Source: Carboxylicivirga sp. M1479
GTDB lineage: Bacteria; Bacteroidota; Bacteroidia; Bacteroidales; Marinilabiliaceae
Assembly: GCF_007097485.1 (NCBI RefSeq)
Contig: NZ_VKDE01000002.1
Span: forward strand, 186,001 to 250,000
Reading direction: 5' to 3'
Length of the DNA stretch: 64,000 nucleotides
Under the pieces are notes generated by a model, which saw nothing but the letters and a program-made list of their open reading frames with translations, was not told where the DNA came from and searched no databases. A program made the translations under genes and the position numbers. Of this stretch, positions 44,634-54,439 are shown one piece after another. How positions within the stretch are numbered: the first letter of the stretch is position 1; each line of letters starts with the position of its first letter.

Positions 44634-45377
44634 ATGTCGTTAAAAGACGAACTAATAAAGGATAGACTGCCAAAGCATGTGGCAATTATAATGGATGGTA
44701 ACGGGCGCTGGGCTAAAAAACGAGGTAATGCTCGTGTTTTTGGTCATAAGCATGGTGTTACCGCCGTTCGTGAAACTACAGAAACCGCCGCTGAGTTGGG
44801 TATTGAGTACTTAACGCTTTATGCTTTCAGTACCGAAAACTGGAATCGTCCTAAAACAGAGGTCGATGCTTTGATGAGTCTATTAGTTTCTACCATCAGT
44901 TCAGAAACTGGCACCTTAATGAAAAATAACGTACGCCTAAATACAATAGGCTGCAAAGAATCATTACCTAAAGGTGTTCAGAAAAAACTCAATGACTGTA
45001 TCGAAAAAACTTCTGCAAATAGCGGATTGACTTTAACATTGGCCCTGAGCTATAGTTCGCGATGGGAAATTATTGAGGCATTTAAAAAAGTGGCTCAGGA
45101 TGTTAAAGATAATCAATTAGATGTGGATGATATTGATGCTGACATGGTATCCAATTATATGACTACTGCCGGTATTCCTGATCCTGAATTAATGATCAGA
45201 ACTAGCGGTGAGTATCGGATAAGTAATTTTTTACTTTGGCAGTTAGCTTATTCTGAGCTATATTTCTGCGATATTTTATGGCCCGACTTTAGGAGAGATG
45301 ATTTATATCGGGCTCTACTTGATTTTCAAGGGCGCGAAAGGCGTTTTGGAAAAACAGGTGATCAGATAAAAAAATAA
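44634..45377 (+). CDS. uppS: Undecaprenyl diphosphate synthase
   Basis: A 247-residue cis-prenyltransferase. The signature MDGNGRWAKKRG with the catalytic Asp, YAFSTENWNRP, and RTSGEYRISNFLLWQLAYSE are all present. It makes the C55 lipid carrier for peptidoglycan and O-antigen assembly. It follows the DUF6089 gene and precedes bamA, a conserved envelope pairing. Confidence 0.95.
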   Translation: MSLKDELIKDRLPKHVAIIMDGNGRWAKKRGNARVFGHKHGVTAVRETTETAAELGIEYLTLYAFSTENWNRPKTEVDALMSLLVSTISSETGTLMKNNVRLNTIGCKESLPKGVQKKLNDCIEKTSANSGLTLTLALSYSSRWEIIEAFKKVAQDVKDNQLDVDDIDADMVSNYMTTAGIPDPELMIRTSGEYRISNFLLWQLAYSELYFCDILWPDFRRDDLYRALLDFQGRERRFGKTGDQIKK

Positions 45378-45465
45378 AGGTTATTCAGAGCGAGAGGATG
45401 AGAGGAGAGGATGACACTTTATAGTAATCTAAACGAACAAACTATTGAATTGCATGAAGGGTAAT

Positions 45466-48060
45466 ATGCTTAATAAGATAATAATTGTTTTACTATTTGT
45501 ATTTTCATTAATAAATATAAATGGACAAACAACCGAAGTCCCCAATATCTCCTATTCAGGAACGCCACGTAAATATGTGATAGCCGAGATTAATGTTACA
45601 GGAGTAGAAAATCTCGATCCAAAAATATTGGTGAATATTAGTGGCTTGAAAGTAGGACAGCAAATTACAGTTCCTGGAGATGAAATATCGGAAGCCATTC
45701 GTCGCTATTGGCAACACGGACTTTTTTCTGATGCAAAAATCAAAGCAACTAAAATTGAAGGACGTGATATATATCTTGAGATTTATTTGAAAGAACGTCC
45801 GCGATTGTCGGAGATGTATTTCAGCGGTTTAAAAAAGAACGAAATTGAAACAGTGGAAGAGAAAGTGGCCATGATGAAAGGTTCACAGGTAACTCCATTT
45901 ATGGTTTCAAGGGCTGAGAAATATATTACGCGTCATTTTGTTGATAAGGGATTTTACAATGTGGAAGTCAACATTGTTCAAAAAGATGACCCAGCAAAAG
46001 CCAACCACGTAACTTTAGATATTAACGTTGATAAGAAAGATAAAGTAAAAGTTAACTCTCTATCATTTGAAGGTAACGAGGTGCTGACAGATAGCAAGCT
46101 TAATCGTACCATGAAAAAGACCAACGAAAAGGGTCAGGTACTTAATTTCTTCCGTAGTAAAAAATTCATCGTTGAAAAATACGAAGAAGATGTAGCTGCT
46201 ATTATCACAAAGTATAATGAAATGGGTTATCGCGATGCCCGAATTGTAACCGAAGAAGTTTCAAAAAATATTGAGGACAATACTGTAGATGTAAAACTTG
46301 TTCTCGAAGAAGGTAATAAGTATTTCTTTGGTGATATTTCTTGGGTGGGAAATACAATTTATCCATCTGAATTATTAGCATACGATTTACGCATTCAAAA
46401 AGGTGATGTTTTTAACCAAACCTATTTGGATGAACGTTTAATAAGTGATGAAGATGCTGTTCATAATCGCTACATGGATAATGGCTACTTATTTTCTAAC
46501 ATCAACCCTGTGGAAACAGGTGTTAGAGGTGATACCATTGATATTGAAATGCGTATTTATGAAGGACAGCAAGCAACCATTAATAAAGTAATTATAAGGG
46601 GTAACACAAAAACACACGAGCATGTTGTTCGTCGTGAGATACGTACCAAGCCAGGTCAGTTATTTAGCAAGTCTGAATTAATCAGAACAGTACGTGAATT
46701 GGCTCAGTTAGGTCACTTCGATCCTGAAAATATTTCGCCAGATGTTCAGCCTAATCCTGATAACGGAACAGTAGATTTAGTTTATCAGCTTGAAGAAAAA
46801 GCCAACGATCAGATTGAATTATCTGGAGGTTGGGGTGCTGGTATGTTTGTAGGTTCCTTAGGTTTGAAGTTTACTAACTTCTCAATGCGTAACTTCTTTA
46901 ATAAAGAAGCATGGCGACCTTTACCAACAGGTGACGGACAAACTTTAGCATTAAGAGCTCAAACAAACGGAAAATTTTACCAATCATATAGTTTATCATT
47001 TACTGAGCCTTGGTTAGGTGGTAAGAAACCAAATTCACTTAGTTTTTCTATTTACCATTCTATTCAAACTGGTGTAAGTTCTAATTATTATGATCCTCGT
47101 TATGGTTATGGCGGTGGTTATGGCGGTTACGGCGGAGGCTATGGTGGAGGCTACGGCGGTGGTTATGGCGGTGGCTACGGAATGACTGATCCCGAGGCCA
47201 TTGATCAGCACATGAAAATTACTGGTATGTCTTTAGGTTTTGGTAAACGCTTACGTTGGCCTGATGATTTCTTCTCGTTATACACTGAGGTGAGTTACCA
47301 ACGTTATGATATGCTTGATTGGAACTACTTTATTATGCAGAACGGTATTTCTAATAATCTTAACTTTAAAGTTATGTTGAGCCGTCGTTCTATTAATAAC
47401 CCAATTTATACACGAAATGGATCTGATTTCTCGGTAGGTTTAGAATTTACACCACCTTGGTCAATGTTCCAGGAAGATAAAGATTGGGCCAATGCATCTG
47501 ATGAAGAAAAGTATCAACGTATAGAATATCATAAATGGACTTTCAAGGGAGCTGTTTACAAACCAATTGATGCCGCACAAAAACTAGTTGTGATGGGTAA
47601 AATGGAAATGGGTTTCCTCGGGTATTATAATAAAGATCTTCAATCGCCTTTCGAGAAGTTTGTATTAGGAGGTGATGGAATGGCTGGATTTAGTATGGCT
47701 GGTAGTGAGACAATTGGTTTAAGAGGATATGAAAATTCATCATTAACCCCATATAATACAACAGGCTCGTACGATGGTAATATTTATAATAAGTTAACCA
47801 TGGAAGTACGTTATCCTCTTGCACTTCAACCATCTGCTACTGTTTATGCTTTAGCGTTCTTAGAAGCAGGTAACGCTTGGAGTCAGTACGAAGATTATAA
47901 CCCGTTTGAGTTGAAACGTGCTGCCGGTGTTGGATTACGTATATTCTTACCTATTTTTGGATTAATGGGTATTGATTGGGGTTATGGTTTCGACGATAGC
48001 TTGTATCGACGCAATGCTGGAGGTAGTCAATTCCATTTCGTAATTGGTCAAAGTTTCTAA
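45466..48060 (+). CDS. bamA: Outer membrane assembly factor BamA
   Basis: About 864 residues from ATG 45466, which starts a signal peptide (MLNKIIIVLLFVFSL...NGQ). An ATG at 45445 is upstream. Five POTRA repeats (for example YVIAEINVTGVENLDP and KVNSLSFEGNEVLTDSKL) lead to the C-terminal barrel ending FHFVIGQSF. The barrel carries a low-complexity insert of about 28 residues rich in Gly and Tyr (repeats of YGGG near residue 546-572). BamA inserts beta-barrel proteins into the outer membrane. It is followed by three OmpH/Skp-type periplasmic chaperones. Confidence 0.95.
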   Translation: MLNKIIIVLLFVFSLININGQTTEVPNISYSGTPRKYVIAEINVTGVENLDPKILVNISGLKVGQQITVPGDEISEAIRRYWQHGLFSDAKIKATKIEGRDIYLEIYLKERPRLSEMYFSGLKKNEIETVEEKVAMMKGSQVTPFMVSRAEKYITRHFVDKGFYNVEVNIVQKDDPAKANHVTLDINVDKKDKVKVNSLSFEGNEVLTDSKLNRTMKKTNEKGQVLNFFRSKKFIVEKYEEDVAAIITKYNEMGYRDARIVTEEVSKNIEDNTVDVKLVLEEGNKYFFGDISWVGNTIYPSELLAYDLRIQKGDVFNQTYLDERLISDEDAVHNRYMDNGYLFSNINPVETGVRGDTIDIEMRIYEGQQATINKVIIRGNTKTHEHVVRREIRTKPGQLFSKSELIRTVRELAQLGHFDPENISPDVQPNPDNGTVDLVYQLEEKANDQIELSGGWGAGMFVGSLGLKFTNFSMRNFFNKEAWRPLPTGDGQTLALRAQTNGKFYQSYSLSFTEPWLGGKKPNSLSFSIYHSIQTGVSSNYYDPRYGYGGGYGGYGGGYGGGYGGGYGGGYGMTDPEAIDQHMKITGMSLGFGKRLRWPDDFFSLYTEVSYQRYDMLDWNYFIMQNGISNNLNFKVMLSRRSINNPIYTRNGSDFSVGLEFTPPWSMFQEDKDWANASDEEKYQRIEYHKWTFKGAVYKPIDAAQKLVVMGKMEMGFLGYYNKDLQSPFEKFVLGGDGMAGFSMAGSETIGLRGYENSSLTPYNTTGSYDGNIYNKLTMEVRYPLALQPSATVYALAFLEAGNAWSQYEDYNPFELKRAAGVGLRIFLPIFGLMGIDWGYGFDDSLYRRNAGGSQFHFVIGQSF

Positions 48061-48123
48061 TAAAGAGATGAATAGTAGTTTGGTTTGATTTTTGTTTAAG
48101 CTTGTTGCATAAAAATATAAGCT

Positions 48124-48636
48124 ATGAAAAATATCTTGTTATTATTATTGTTGTTTGTTGGCCAAATGGCAATTGCACAAAAGTATGCTTTTGTTGACTC
48201 GGAATATATTTTACGCAATGTGCCCGCTTACGAAGCTGCGAATGAACAACTTTCACAGCTTTCAAGTAAATGGCAATCGGAAGTTGAAGTGCGTTTTGAC
48301 GAAATAGCACAGCTTTACAAAACCTATCAGGCCGAAAATGTTTTCTTGTCCAACGAAATGAAAGTGAAACGAGAAAATGAAATCATTGAAAAGGAAAAAC
48401 AGGCTAAACAGTTACAGCAAAATTATTTTGGTCAAGATGGTGAATTGTTTAAGCGACGTGAAGCCTTGGTAAAACCAATACAAGATGAAATATTTAATGC
48501 GATATCTGATTTGGCATCAGAAAACAACATCGCTGCAGTATTTGATAAAGCATCCGGTATGGGAATAATGTTTGTCGATTCTAAGTACGATATAAGTGAT
48601 GATGTATTGGTTGAACTTGGATATAAAAGTGAATAA
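48124..48636 (+). CDS. OmpH/Skp-family periplasmic chaperone 1
   Basis: A 170-residue periplasmic protein with a signal peptide (MKNILLLLLLFVGQMAIAQ) and a long coiled-coil region (about residues 35-125). The mature part opens with the family-typical KYAFVDSEYILRNVPAY. Skp-like chaperones form trimers with helical tentacles that hold unfolded outer membrane proteins for BamA. This copy is the most divergent of three neighbouring paralogues; its coiled coil is charged (KRENEIIEKEKQ) rather than Gln-rich. Confidence 0.85.
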   Translation: MKNILLLLLLFVGQMAIAQKYAFVDSEYILRNVPAYEAANEQLSQLSSKWQSEVEVRFDEIAQLYKTYQAENVFLSNEMKVKRENEIIEKEKQAKQLQQNYFGQDGELFKRREALVKPIQDEIFNAISDLASENNIAAVFDKASGMGIMFVDSKYDISDDVLVELGYKSE

Positions 48637-48650
48637 CTAAATAATTAAAT

Positions 48651-49163
48651 ATGAAGATTTACTACACACTGCTAGCATTAATGCTTTTTTCTATTGGAGC
48701 TGTTAATGCACAGCAGCCAATGAAGTTTGGACATATAAATAGTGCTGAAATTTTGCAAGCCATGCCCGATTTGAAGGCGGTTGAAACTCAGCTTGAAGGT
48801 GAGTATAAAGAAAAAGAGGCTCAACTATTAACGATGCAGGAAGAGTTACAGGGCATGCAGCAAGCCTATCAGCAACAGGCTGCAAGTTTGACTCCTGCCG
48901 AAAGAAGTCAGAAAGAACAAGAGTTAATGGAGCTTAATCAAAAGGTTCAGAATTATTACATGTTATCTCAACAGCAGATTCAAGCCAAACAAAATGAATT
49001 GCAAGCACCAATTATTCAAAAATTACAAGCTGCCATTAGAGAAGTTGGTGATGAAGGAAGCTTCTTGTACATCTTTGAAATGACTAGTAGAGTTCCTGTT
49101 TATGCCTCCGATAAGAGCGTTGACATAGGGCCTTTGGTAAAAGCAAAATTAGGAATACAATAA
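48651..49163 (+). CDS. OmpH/Skp-family periplasmic chaperone 2
   Basis: A 170-residue paralogue with signal peptide MKIYYTLLALMLFSIGAVNAQ. Then comes MKFGHINSAEILQAMPDLKAVE, a glutamine-rich coiled coil (EELQGMQQAYQQQAASLTPAER) and a C-terminal PVYASDKSVDIGPLVKAKLG. That tail is shared with copy 3, where it reads VVYHSDKSVDCAPLVKAKLG. It is 14 bases after copy 1 and 24 before copy 3. Confidence 0.87.
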   Translation: MKIYYTLLALMLFSIGAVNAQQPMKFGHINSAEILQAMPDLKAVETQLEGEYKEKEAQLLTMQEELQGMQQAYQQQAASLTPAERSQKEQELMELNQKVQNYYMLSQQQIQAKQNELQAPIIQKLQAAIREVGDEGSFLYIFEMTSRVPVYASDKSVDIGPLVKAKLGIQ

Positions 49164-49187
49164 TCAGTAATTAAAAAATAGACATAT

Positions 49188-49700
49188 ATGAAATCTTTAA
49201 AAGTACTAATTGTTATAGCAGCCTTTGCCTTTGTAGGTAAAGTGCAGGCACAAGATTTAAAATTCGGTCATGTAAACATTCAGCAATTGGTTGCTGAGTT
49301 ACCTGAGAAAATGAGTGCTGATCAGGCTTTGCAAGGCGAAGCAACAAAGTTACAAGAGCAATTACAGGTAATGCAAGAAGATTTGCAGAATCGTTACAAT
49401 ACTTACATGTCTCAGCGCGATACTTTACCAGATTTAATTCGTGCAACAAAGGAGAAAGAAATTCAAGACCAAGAACAACGTATGCAGCAGTATAGCCAAA
49501 TGGCTCAACAGTCGTTAGGTCAAAAAGAGCAACAATTGCTGCAGCCAATTATTATGAAGGTGCAAAAAGCAATTGATGAAGTAGGTCAGGAACAAGGCCT
49601 GATTTATATTTTTGATATTAGTACGCAGGTAGTTGTTTATCATTCAGATAAAAGTGTAGACTGTGCACCACTAGTGAAAGCTAAGTTGGGCGTTCAGTAA
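49188..49700 (+). CDS. OmpH/Skp-family periplasmic chaperone 3
   Basis: A 170-residue paralogue of the preceding gene with signal peptide MKSLKVLIVIAAFAFVGKVQAQ, then LKFGHVNIQQLVAELPEKMSAD and a coiled coil rich in Gln (QEDLQNRYNTYMSQRD). The C-terminal LVKAKLGVQ matches copy 2 almost exactly, indicating tandem duplication. It is last in the bamA-ompH group and followed by a strong terminator. Confidence 0.87.
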   Translation: MKSLKVLIVIAAFAFVGKVQAQDLKFGHVNIQQLVAELPEKMSADQALQGEATKLQEQLQVMQEDLQNRYNTYMSQRDTLPDLIRATKEKEIQDQEQRMQQYSQMAQQSLGQKEQQLLQPIIMKVQKAIDEVGQEQGLIYIFDISTQVVVYHSDKSVDCAPLVKAKLGVQ

Positions 49701-49723
49701 AACCCACAATATTAAATTATGTA

Positions 49724-49755
49724 AGCGGGTGACTAGTTTTAGTCACCCGCTTTTG
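49724..49755 (+). terminator. Strong terminator after the OmpH trio
   Basis: A 12-bp stem, AGCGGGTGACTA with TAGTCACCCGCT, is capped by GTTT and followed by T-rich DNA. It separates the ompH genes from murI. Confidence 0.8.
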
Positions 49756-49770
49756 TATCTTTAAAGTTGT

Positions 49771-50601
49771 ATGGAAAGGATTAAAAATGGACCAATTGCG
49801 ATTTTTGACTCAGGTTATGGCGGGTTAACGGTGCTTAATAAAATTAAAAAGCATCTGCCCCATTACGATTACATCTATTTGGGCGATAATGCTCGTACTC
49901 CATACGGTACTCGTTCCTTTGAGGTGGTGTACGACTATACATTAGAAGCTGTGAAGAAACTGTTTTCTATGGGGGCGCATTTAGTTATTTTAGCCTGTAA
50001 TACCGCTTCGGCAAAAGCATTGCGTAATATTCAACAAAAAGATTTGCCTAACATTGATGTATCACGACGTGTTCTTGGGGTAATCAGACCCAGTGTTGAA
50101 GTGGTCGATGAATTAAGTGATACGAAGCATGTAGGTGTTTTCGGCACTTTAGGAACCGTACAGTCTGAATCTTATCCAATCGAAATCAATAAACTTTATC
50201 CTAATATTAAGGTGTCTCAAGAAGCTTGTCCTATGTGGGTGCCGTTGGTTGAAAACAATGAGTTTGGGAGTGCAGGAGCCGATTACTTCGTGCATAAACA
50301 TGTTGATCGTTTATTAACGAATGACCCTTTAATTGATACCATTGTTTTAGGATGTACCCATTATCCCTTATTGCTTAAGAAAATAAAAAAATATCTACCT
50401 ACCCACATTCAAATTGTTGAGCAAGGTGATATTGTTGGGGAGAGCTTAAAGGATTATTTGATTCGTCATCCGGGGATGGATGAAAAATGCTCAAAAGAAG
50501 GGGAGATGCACTTTTATACCACAGAGCAAGTTGAAAAGTTCAAACAAACTGCTGGCATATTTTTCGATGGAGACTTAAATGTTGAACACCTAGTATTGTA
50601 A
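49771..50601 (+). CDS. murI: Glutamate racemase
   Basis: A 276-residue racemase. The IAIFDSGYGGLTVL start, the first catalytic Cys in LACNTASAKAL and the second in GCTHYPLLLKK are diagnostic. It makes D-glutamate for peptidoglycan by a two-cysteine mechanism. It is immediately downstream of the OmpH terminator, so it may have a promoter in the short gap. Confidence 0.94.
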   Translation: MERIKNGPIAIFDSGYGGLTVLNKIKKHLPHYDYIYLGDNARTPYGTRSFEVVYDYTLEAVKKLFSMGAHLVILACNTASAKALRNIQQKDLPNIDVSRRVLGVIRPSVEVVDELSDTKHVGVFGTLGTVQSESYPIEINKLYPNIKVSQEACPMWVPLVENNEFGSAGADYFVHKHVDRLLTNDPLIDTIVLGCTHYPLLLKKIKKYLPTHIQIVEQGDIVGESLKDYLIRHPGMDEKCSKEGEMHFYTTEQVEKFKQTAGIFFDGDLNVEHLVL

Positions 50602-50635
50602 GGCTATCAACATTTGATTACATGCTGATAGCCTT
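50600..50635. terminator. Terminator between murI and the gamma-CA-like gene
   Basis: AAGGCTATCA pairs with TGATAGCCTT across a 16-base loop. It spans the gap between the convergent genes, so it can serve both. T-runs are weak. Confidence 0.55.
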
Positions 50636-50641
50636 AATGTT

Positions 50642-51166
50642 TTATTTGTCATCTTCTTTAAACCACCCTGCATACATTAAGTAATTGTTGGCAATTTTTT
50701 GAACCATCTCTCTTGATTGTTCAGGTTCAATGTCTTTGACCTTTTTGGCTGGTACACCCGCATAAATGCTATTAGGCTCAACAATTGTTCCTGTTAAAAC
50801 CAATGAGTTAGCCGCAATAATAGAATTAGTGCCGATAACAGCATGGTCTAGTACAGTTGCTCCTATACCTATTAATACATTATCTTCAATTTTTGCTCCA
50901 TGTATTGTTACATTATGGCCAATAGAAACATTATGCCCAATTTCAACCGTTGATTTTTGGTAAAGTGTATGTAGTACCGAACCATCTTGGATGTTTACTT
51001 TATTGCCAATTCGAATTGAATTAACATCTCCGCGTAGCACGGCATTAAACCAAATGCTACAATCGTCTCCCATTTCTACATCCCCTATTATTGTTGCATT
51101 TTCTGCCAGATAAGCATTTTTACCAATTTTTGGTGTGAAATCTCTTACTGTTTTTATTAATGCCAT
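50642..51166 (-). CDS. Gamma-type carbonic anhydrase-like left-handed beta-helix protein
   Basis: A 174-residue hexapeptide-repeat protein (IGDVEMGDDCSIWFNAVLRGD; IGHNVSIGHNVTIHGAKI). His66, His84 and His89 are positioned as the zinc ligands of gamma carbonic anhydrases. Similar proteins are also annotated as acyltransferases or YrdA-like. Activity as a carbonic anhydrase is plausible but unproven. It is monocistronic on the minus strand. Confidence 0.8.
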   Translation of the reverse strand: MALIKTVRDFTPKIGKNAYLAENATIIGDVEMGDDCSIWFNAVLRGDVNSIRIGNKVNIQDGSVLHTLYQKSTVEIGHNVSIGHNVTIHGAKIEDNVLIGIGATVLDHAVIGTNSIIAANSLVLTGTIVEPNSIYAGVPAKKVKDIEPEQSREMVQKIANNYLMYAGWFKEDDK

Positions 51167-51547
51167 ATTTGTATTTTTTGATTGTTATTGTTTACTTTAA
51201 AAGTAACAGTATAAGAAACAATTAGTTTGATTTGAATATTGATGAATCATACAGCAAAAATACAATCATCTTTTTGAATAAAAGATGAATTAGCGCGCAA
51301 TATTAATAGAATATTAATAATGACCTAATGCCATGATGTGTTTAATAAATGTGTTGTATAACACAAGGGGTGCAGAGGCTAAACATGACAAAAGTCACTA
51401 TGTTGACATGGTCATATCTCTACCTTTACCAGCGTATTTAGAAGGAAATTAATGTCGATAAGAGAGTGCTTATTTTCATTGATTTCCTTTTTATCGATTG
51501 CTTAACTTTGTTTTAATATATAGATACAAATCAGAACCTTATCAATC
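51167..51547. other. korAB upstream control region
   Basis: 381 bases without a gene. Landmarks are the palindrome GTGTTGTATAACAC near 51351-51364, AAGGGGTGCAG at 51365-51375, and a TGAC-AAAA-GTCA site at 51386-51397 with a nearby TTGACATGGTCA. The TGAC-N4-GTCA spacing is like sites of Crp/Fnr-family regulators. No convincing -7 box was found. Confidence 0.5.
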
Positions 51548-53395
51548 ATGGGTAAAAGGTCAAAAGTTATTGAAAGAGATGAAGTAGTAGTTAGGTTTTC
51601 TGGAGATTCCGGCGATGGGATGCAGTTGACAGGAACCTTATTCTCTTACACCTCAGCAATTTTCGGAAACGACATATCAACGTTTCCAGATTATCCATCT
51701 GAAATACGTGCCCCACAGGGTACCATTAGCGGAGTATCCGGGTTTCAGGTGCATTTTGGACATACCGAAGTTTTTACTCCGGGTGATTATTGCGATGTAT
51801 TAGTAGCGATGAATCCTGCGGCATTAAAAGCAAATGCCAAATGGATGAAGCCTGGTGGTACTGTTGTTCTTGACGTTGATAGTTGCGACGAAAAGAACTT
51901 GCGTAAAGCCGGTTACGAAACTGACGATCCAATTACTGAAAGTAAATTAGGAGATTACAACATTGTAAAAGCACCAATCACAACTCTCACAAAAGAGAGT
52001 TTAAAAGATATGGGGCTTGATAATAAAAGTATTCTTCGAAGTAAGAATATGTATGCTCTTGGATTGGTTTACTGGTTATTCGACCGTCCTTTAGATCACA
52101 CAAAAGAATACATAAGTAAAAAGTTTAAGAAAAATCAACTGGTTGTTGATGCCAACTTAAAGGTGTTGGATGATGGTTACAACTATGGTAACATTATTCA
52201 GGCATTAACACCATCATACCATATACACCCTGCCGACATTAAAAAAGGTAAGTACCGTAACTTAAGCGGTAATGTTGCCGTGGCTTGGGGATTTTTAGCT
52301 GCTGCAGAAAAGAGTGGACTTGAATTATTCCTAGGGTCATACCCTATTACGCCAGCTACGGAGATTCTTCAAGAGTTAAGTGCACGTAAAGATTTAGGTG
52401 TAAAGGTATTTCAGGCTGAAGATGAGATTGCAGGTATTTGTACAACCATAGGAGCTAGTTTTGCTGGTGACTTAGCAGTAACTACTACATCGGGTCCTGG
52501 TTTAGCATTAAAAGGTGAAGCGATTGGTTTGGCTGTAATTGCCGAATTACCAATGGTAATTGTAAATGTACAGCGTGGTGGTCCATCAACAGGTTTGCCA
52601 ACGAAAACAGAGCAATCGGATTTAATGCAAGCCCTATACGGACGTAATGGTGAAAGCCCATGCGTTGTGATAGCGGCTAGCTCACCAACTAATTGTTTTG
52701 ATTATGCGTTTTATGCTGCTAAAATTGCAGTTGAGCATATGACGCCTGTAATATTATTAACTGATGGTTTCTTAGCCAACGGAACACAACCATGGCGTTT
52801 ACCTAATTTAGAGGAGTGGCCAAGTATTAATGTTCCTAAGGCTGATGTTAACGATAAAGACTGGCATCCGTATAAACGTGATGTGGAAAAATTGTCACGT
52901 TACTGGGCTACGCCAGGTGTTGCAGGTTTAGAGCACCGAATTGGAGGTCTTGAAAAAGATGAGCACACTGGAGCTGTATCGCACGATGCGCTTAATCACG
53001 AGCGTATGGTTGAAATACGTGAGGATAAAGTTCAGCGTGTTGCTACTAATATTCCTGAATTGGAATTGTTAGGTGATGAAAATGCTAATGTTTTAGTTGT
53101 AGGCTGGGGTGGTACCTTTGGTCACTTATTTACCGCTGTTGATGAGTTGGCAAATGAGGGGCATAACTTCGCTTTGGCTCATTTTAACTACATTAAGCCA
53201 CTTCCACGCAATACATATGATGTGTTAAAGCGTTACAAGAAAATTGTAGTGTGCGAATTAAACCGTGGTCAGTTTGCTGACTATTTGACAATGAATTTCC
53301 CTGATATTCAAACACTACGTTTTAATAAAATACAGGGACAACCATTTACGGTAGTAGAATTAAAAGATCACTTTAAAACATTGCTGGAGGAATAA
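51548..53395 (+). CDS. korA: 2-oxoacid:ferredoxin oxidoreductase, fused gamma-alpha subunit
   Basis: A 615-residue subunit. An N-terminal gamma domain (FSGDSGDGMQLTGTLFSYT; SEIRAPQGTISGVSGFQVHFG) occupies about residues 10-200. It is followed by the alpha domain (from about 225) with SYPITPATEILQEL, the TTTSGPGLALKGEAIGL stretch and VPKADVNDKDWHPYKRD. It pairs with KorB, encoded 3 bases later, and contributes TPP-binding partners at the dimer interface. It probably oxidises 2-oxoglutarate or another 2-oxoacid to the acyl-CoA while reducing ferredoxin. The substrate is not decided by sequence. Confidence 0.9.
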   Translation: MGKRSKVIERDEVVVRFSGDSGDGMQLTGTLFSYTSAIFGNDISTFPDYPSEIRAPQGTISGVSGFQVHFGHTEVFTPGDYCDVLVAMNPAALKANAKWMKPGGTVVLDVDSCDEKNLRKAGYETDDPITESKLGDYNIVKAPITTLTKESLKDMGLDNKSILRSKNMYALGLVYWLFDRPLDHTKEYISKKFKKNQLVVDANLKVLDDGYNYGNIIQALTPSYHIHPADIKKGKYRNLSGNVAVAWGFLAAAEKSGLELFLGSYPITPATEILQELSARKDLGVKVFQAEDEIAGICTTIGASFAGDLAVTTTSGPGLALKGEAIGLAVIAELPMVIVNVQRGGPSTGLPTKTEQSDLMQALYGRNGESPCVVIAASSPTNCFDYAFYAAKIAVEHMTPVILLTDGFLANGTQPWRLPNLEEWPSINVPKADVNDKDWHPYKRDVEKLSRYWATPGVAGLEHRIGGLEKDEHTGAVSHDALNHERMVEIREDKVQRVATNIPELELLGDENANVLVVGWGGTFGHLFTAVDELANEGHNFALAHFNYIKPLPRNTYDVLKRYKKIVVCELNRGQFADYLTMNFPDIQTLRFNKIQGQPFTVVELKDHFKTLLEE

Positions 53396-53398
53396 ATA

Positions 53399-54415
53399 AT
53401 GGCTGAAAATTGTCAAGTTAAATTTACAGAATTTAAGAGCGACCAAAGTGTAAAATGGTGTCCTGGATGTGGAGACCATGCTATTCTTAATTCAGTGCAG
53501 AAAGCAATGGCCGCTATGGGATATAAGAAAGAAGAAGTAGCCGTTATTTCAGGTATCGGCTGTTCATCTCGTTTTCCCTATTATATGGAAACTTACGGGT
53601 TTCATACCATTCATGGACGTGGCTCAGCAGTAGCTTCAGGTGTTAAAGTTGCGAATCCTGATTTGCAGGTTTGGCAAATTACCGGTGACGGTGATGCCTT
53701 AGCTATTGGTGGTAACCACTTTATTCATACCATTCGTCGTAACATCGACCTAAATGTGATTTTATTTAATAATCAGATTTATGGTTTGACAAAGGGGCAG
53801 TATTCTCCAACTTCTAAGCGTGGTTTTATTTCTAAAACATCGCCTTTTGGTACAGTAGAAGCTCCATTCCGTCCGGGTGAGTTATGTATTGGTGCTCGTG
53901 GTCAATTTTTTGCTCGATGCATTGATACGGATATTAAACATTCGGTTGTAATGATGGAAGCAGCAGCACGCCATGAGGGAACATCGATTGTTGAAGTATT
54001 GCAAAACTGTGTGATTTACAATGATAAAACACATAATGCAATTACGGATAAAGCGCACAATGCTGATAGAACGATTAAACTAGAGCATGGAAAACCAATG
54101 ATCTTCGGAAAAGAAAGAAACAAAGGTTTAATGCTTGATGGTTTAACGCTAAAAATTGTAACGATTGGTGAAGATGGTATTACTGAAGCAGATATTTTGG
54201 TTCACGATGCCACATGTGACGATATTACTTTGCACTTAAAGCTAGCTGATATGGAATATCCTGAATATCCAGTTGCATTAGGTGTTATTCGTTCTGTTGA
54301 AGCACCAGTATATGATCAGTGTGTAACTGAACAATTGGCAGCAGTTCAAGAAAAGTCAACAATAAAATCCTTTACAGATCTGATTCATTCAGGAGATGTT
54401 TGGGATGTAGAATAA
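53399..54415 (+). CDS. korB: 2-oxoacid:ferredoxin oxidoreductase beta subunit
   Basis: A 338-residue TPP-binding subunit. It has the cysteine motif WCPGCGDHAILN and GIGCSSRFPYYM, and the TPP motif ITGDGDALAIGGNH with a downstream NNQIYGLTKGQYSPTS. Cysteines bind one [4Fe-4S] cluster. It follows korA with 3 bases between. No separate ferredoxin-like delta subunit is encoded here, as expected for two-subunit KorAB enzymes that use free ferredoxin. Confidence 0.92.
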   Translation: MAENCQVKFTEFKSDQSVKWCPGCGDHAILNSVQKAMAAMGYKKEEVAVISGIGCSSRFPYYMETYGFHTIHGRGSAVASGVKVANPDLQVWQITGDGDALAIGGNHFIHTIRRNIDLNVILFNNQIYGLTKGQYSPTSKRGFISKTSPFGTVEAPFRPGELCIGARGQFFARCIDTDIKHSVVMMEAAARHEGTSIVEVLQNCVIYNDKTHNAITDKAHNADRTIKLEHGKPMIFGKERNKGLMLDGLTLKIVTIGEDGITEADILVHDATCDDITLHLKLADMEYPEYPVALGVIRSVEAPVYDQCVTEQLAAVQEKSTIKSFTDLIHSGDVWDVE

Positions 54416-54439
54416 TTTTTTATTTGAATTAGCACTTCA

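Noticed and set aside
51386-51397. TGAC-AAAA-GTCA at korA as a definite Fnr operator
   Set aside because: The half-sites resemble Crp/Fnr family sites only partially, no regulator gene is nearby and one instance does not establish an operator. It is kept only as a shared motif.
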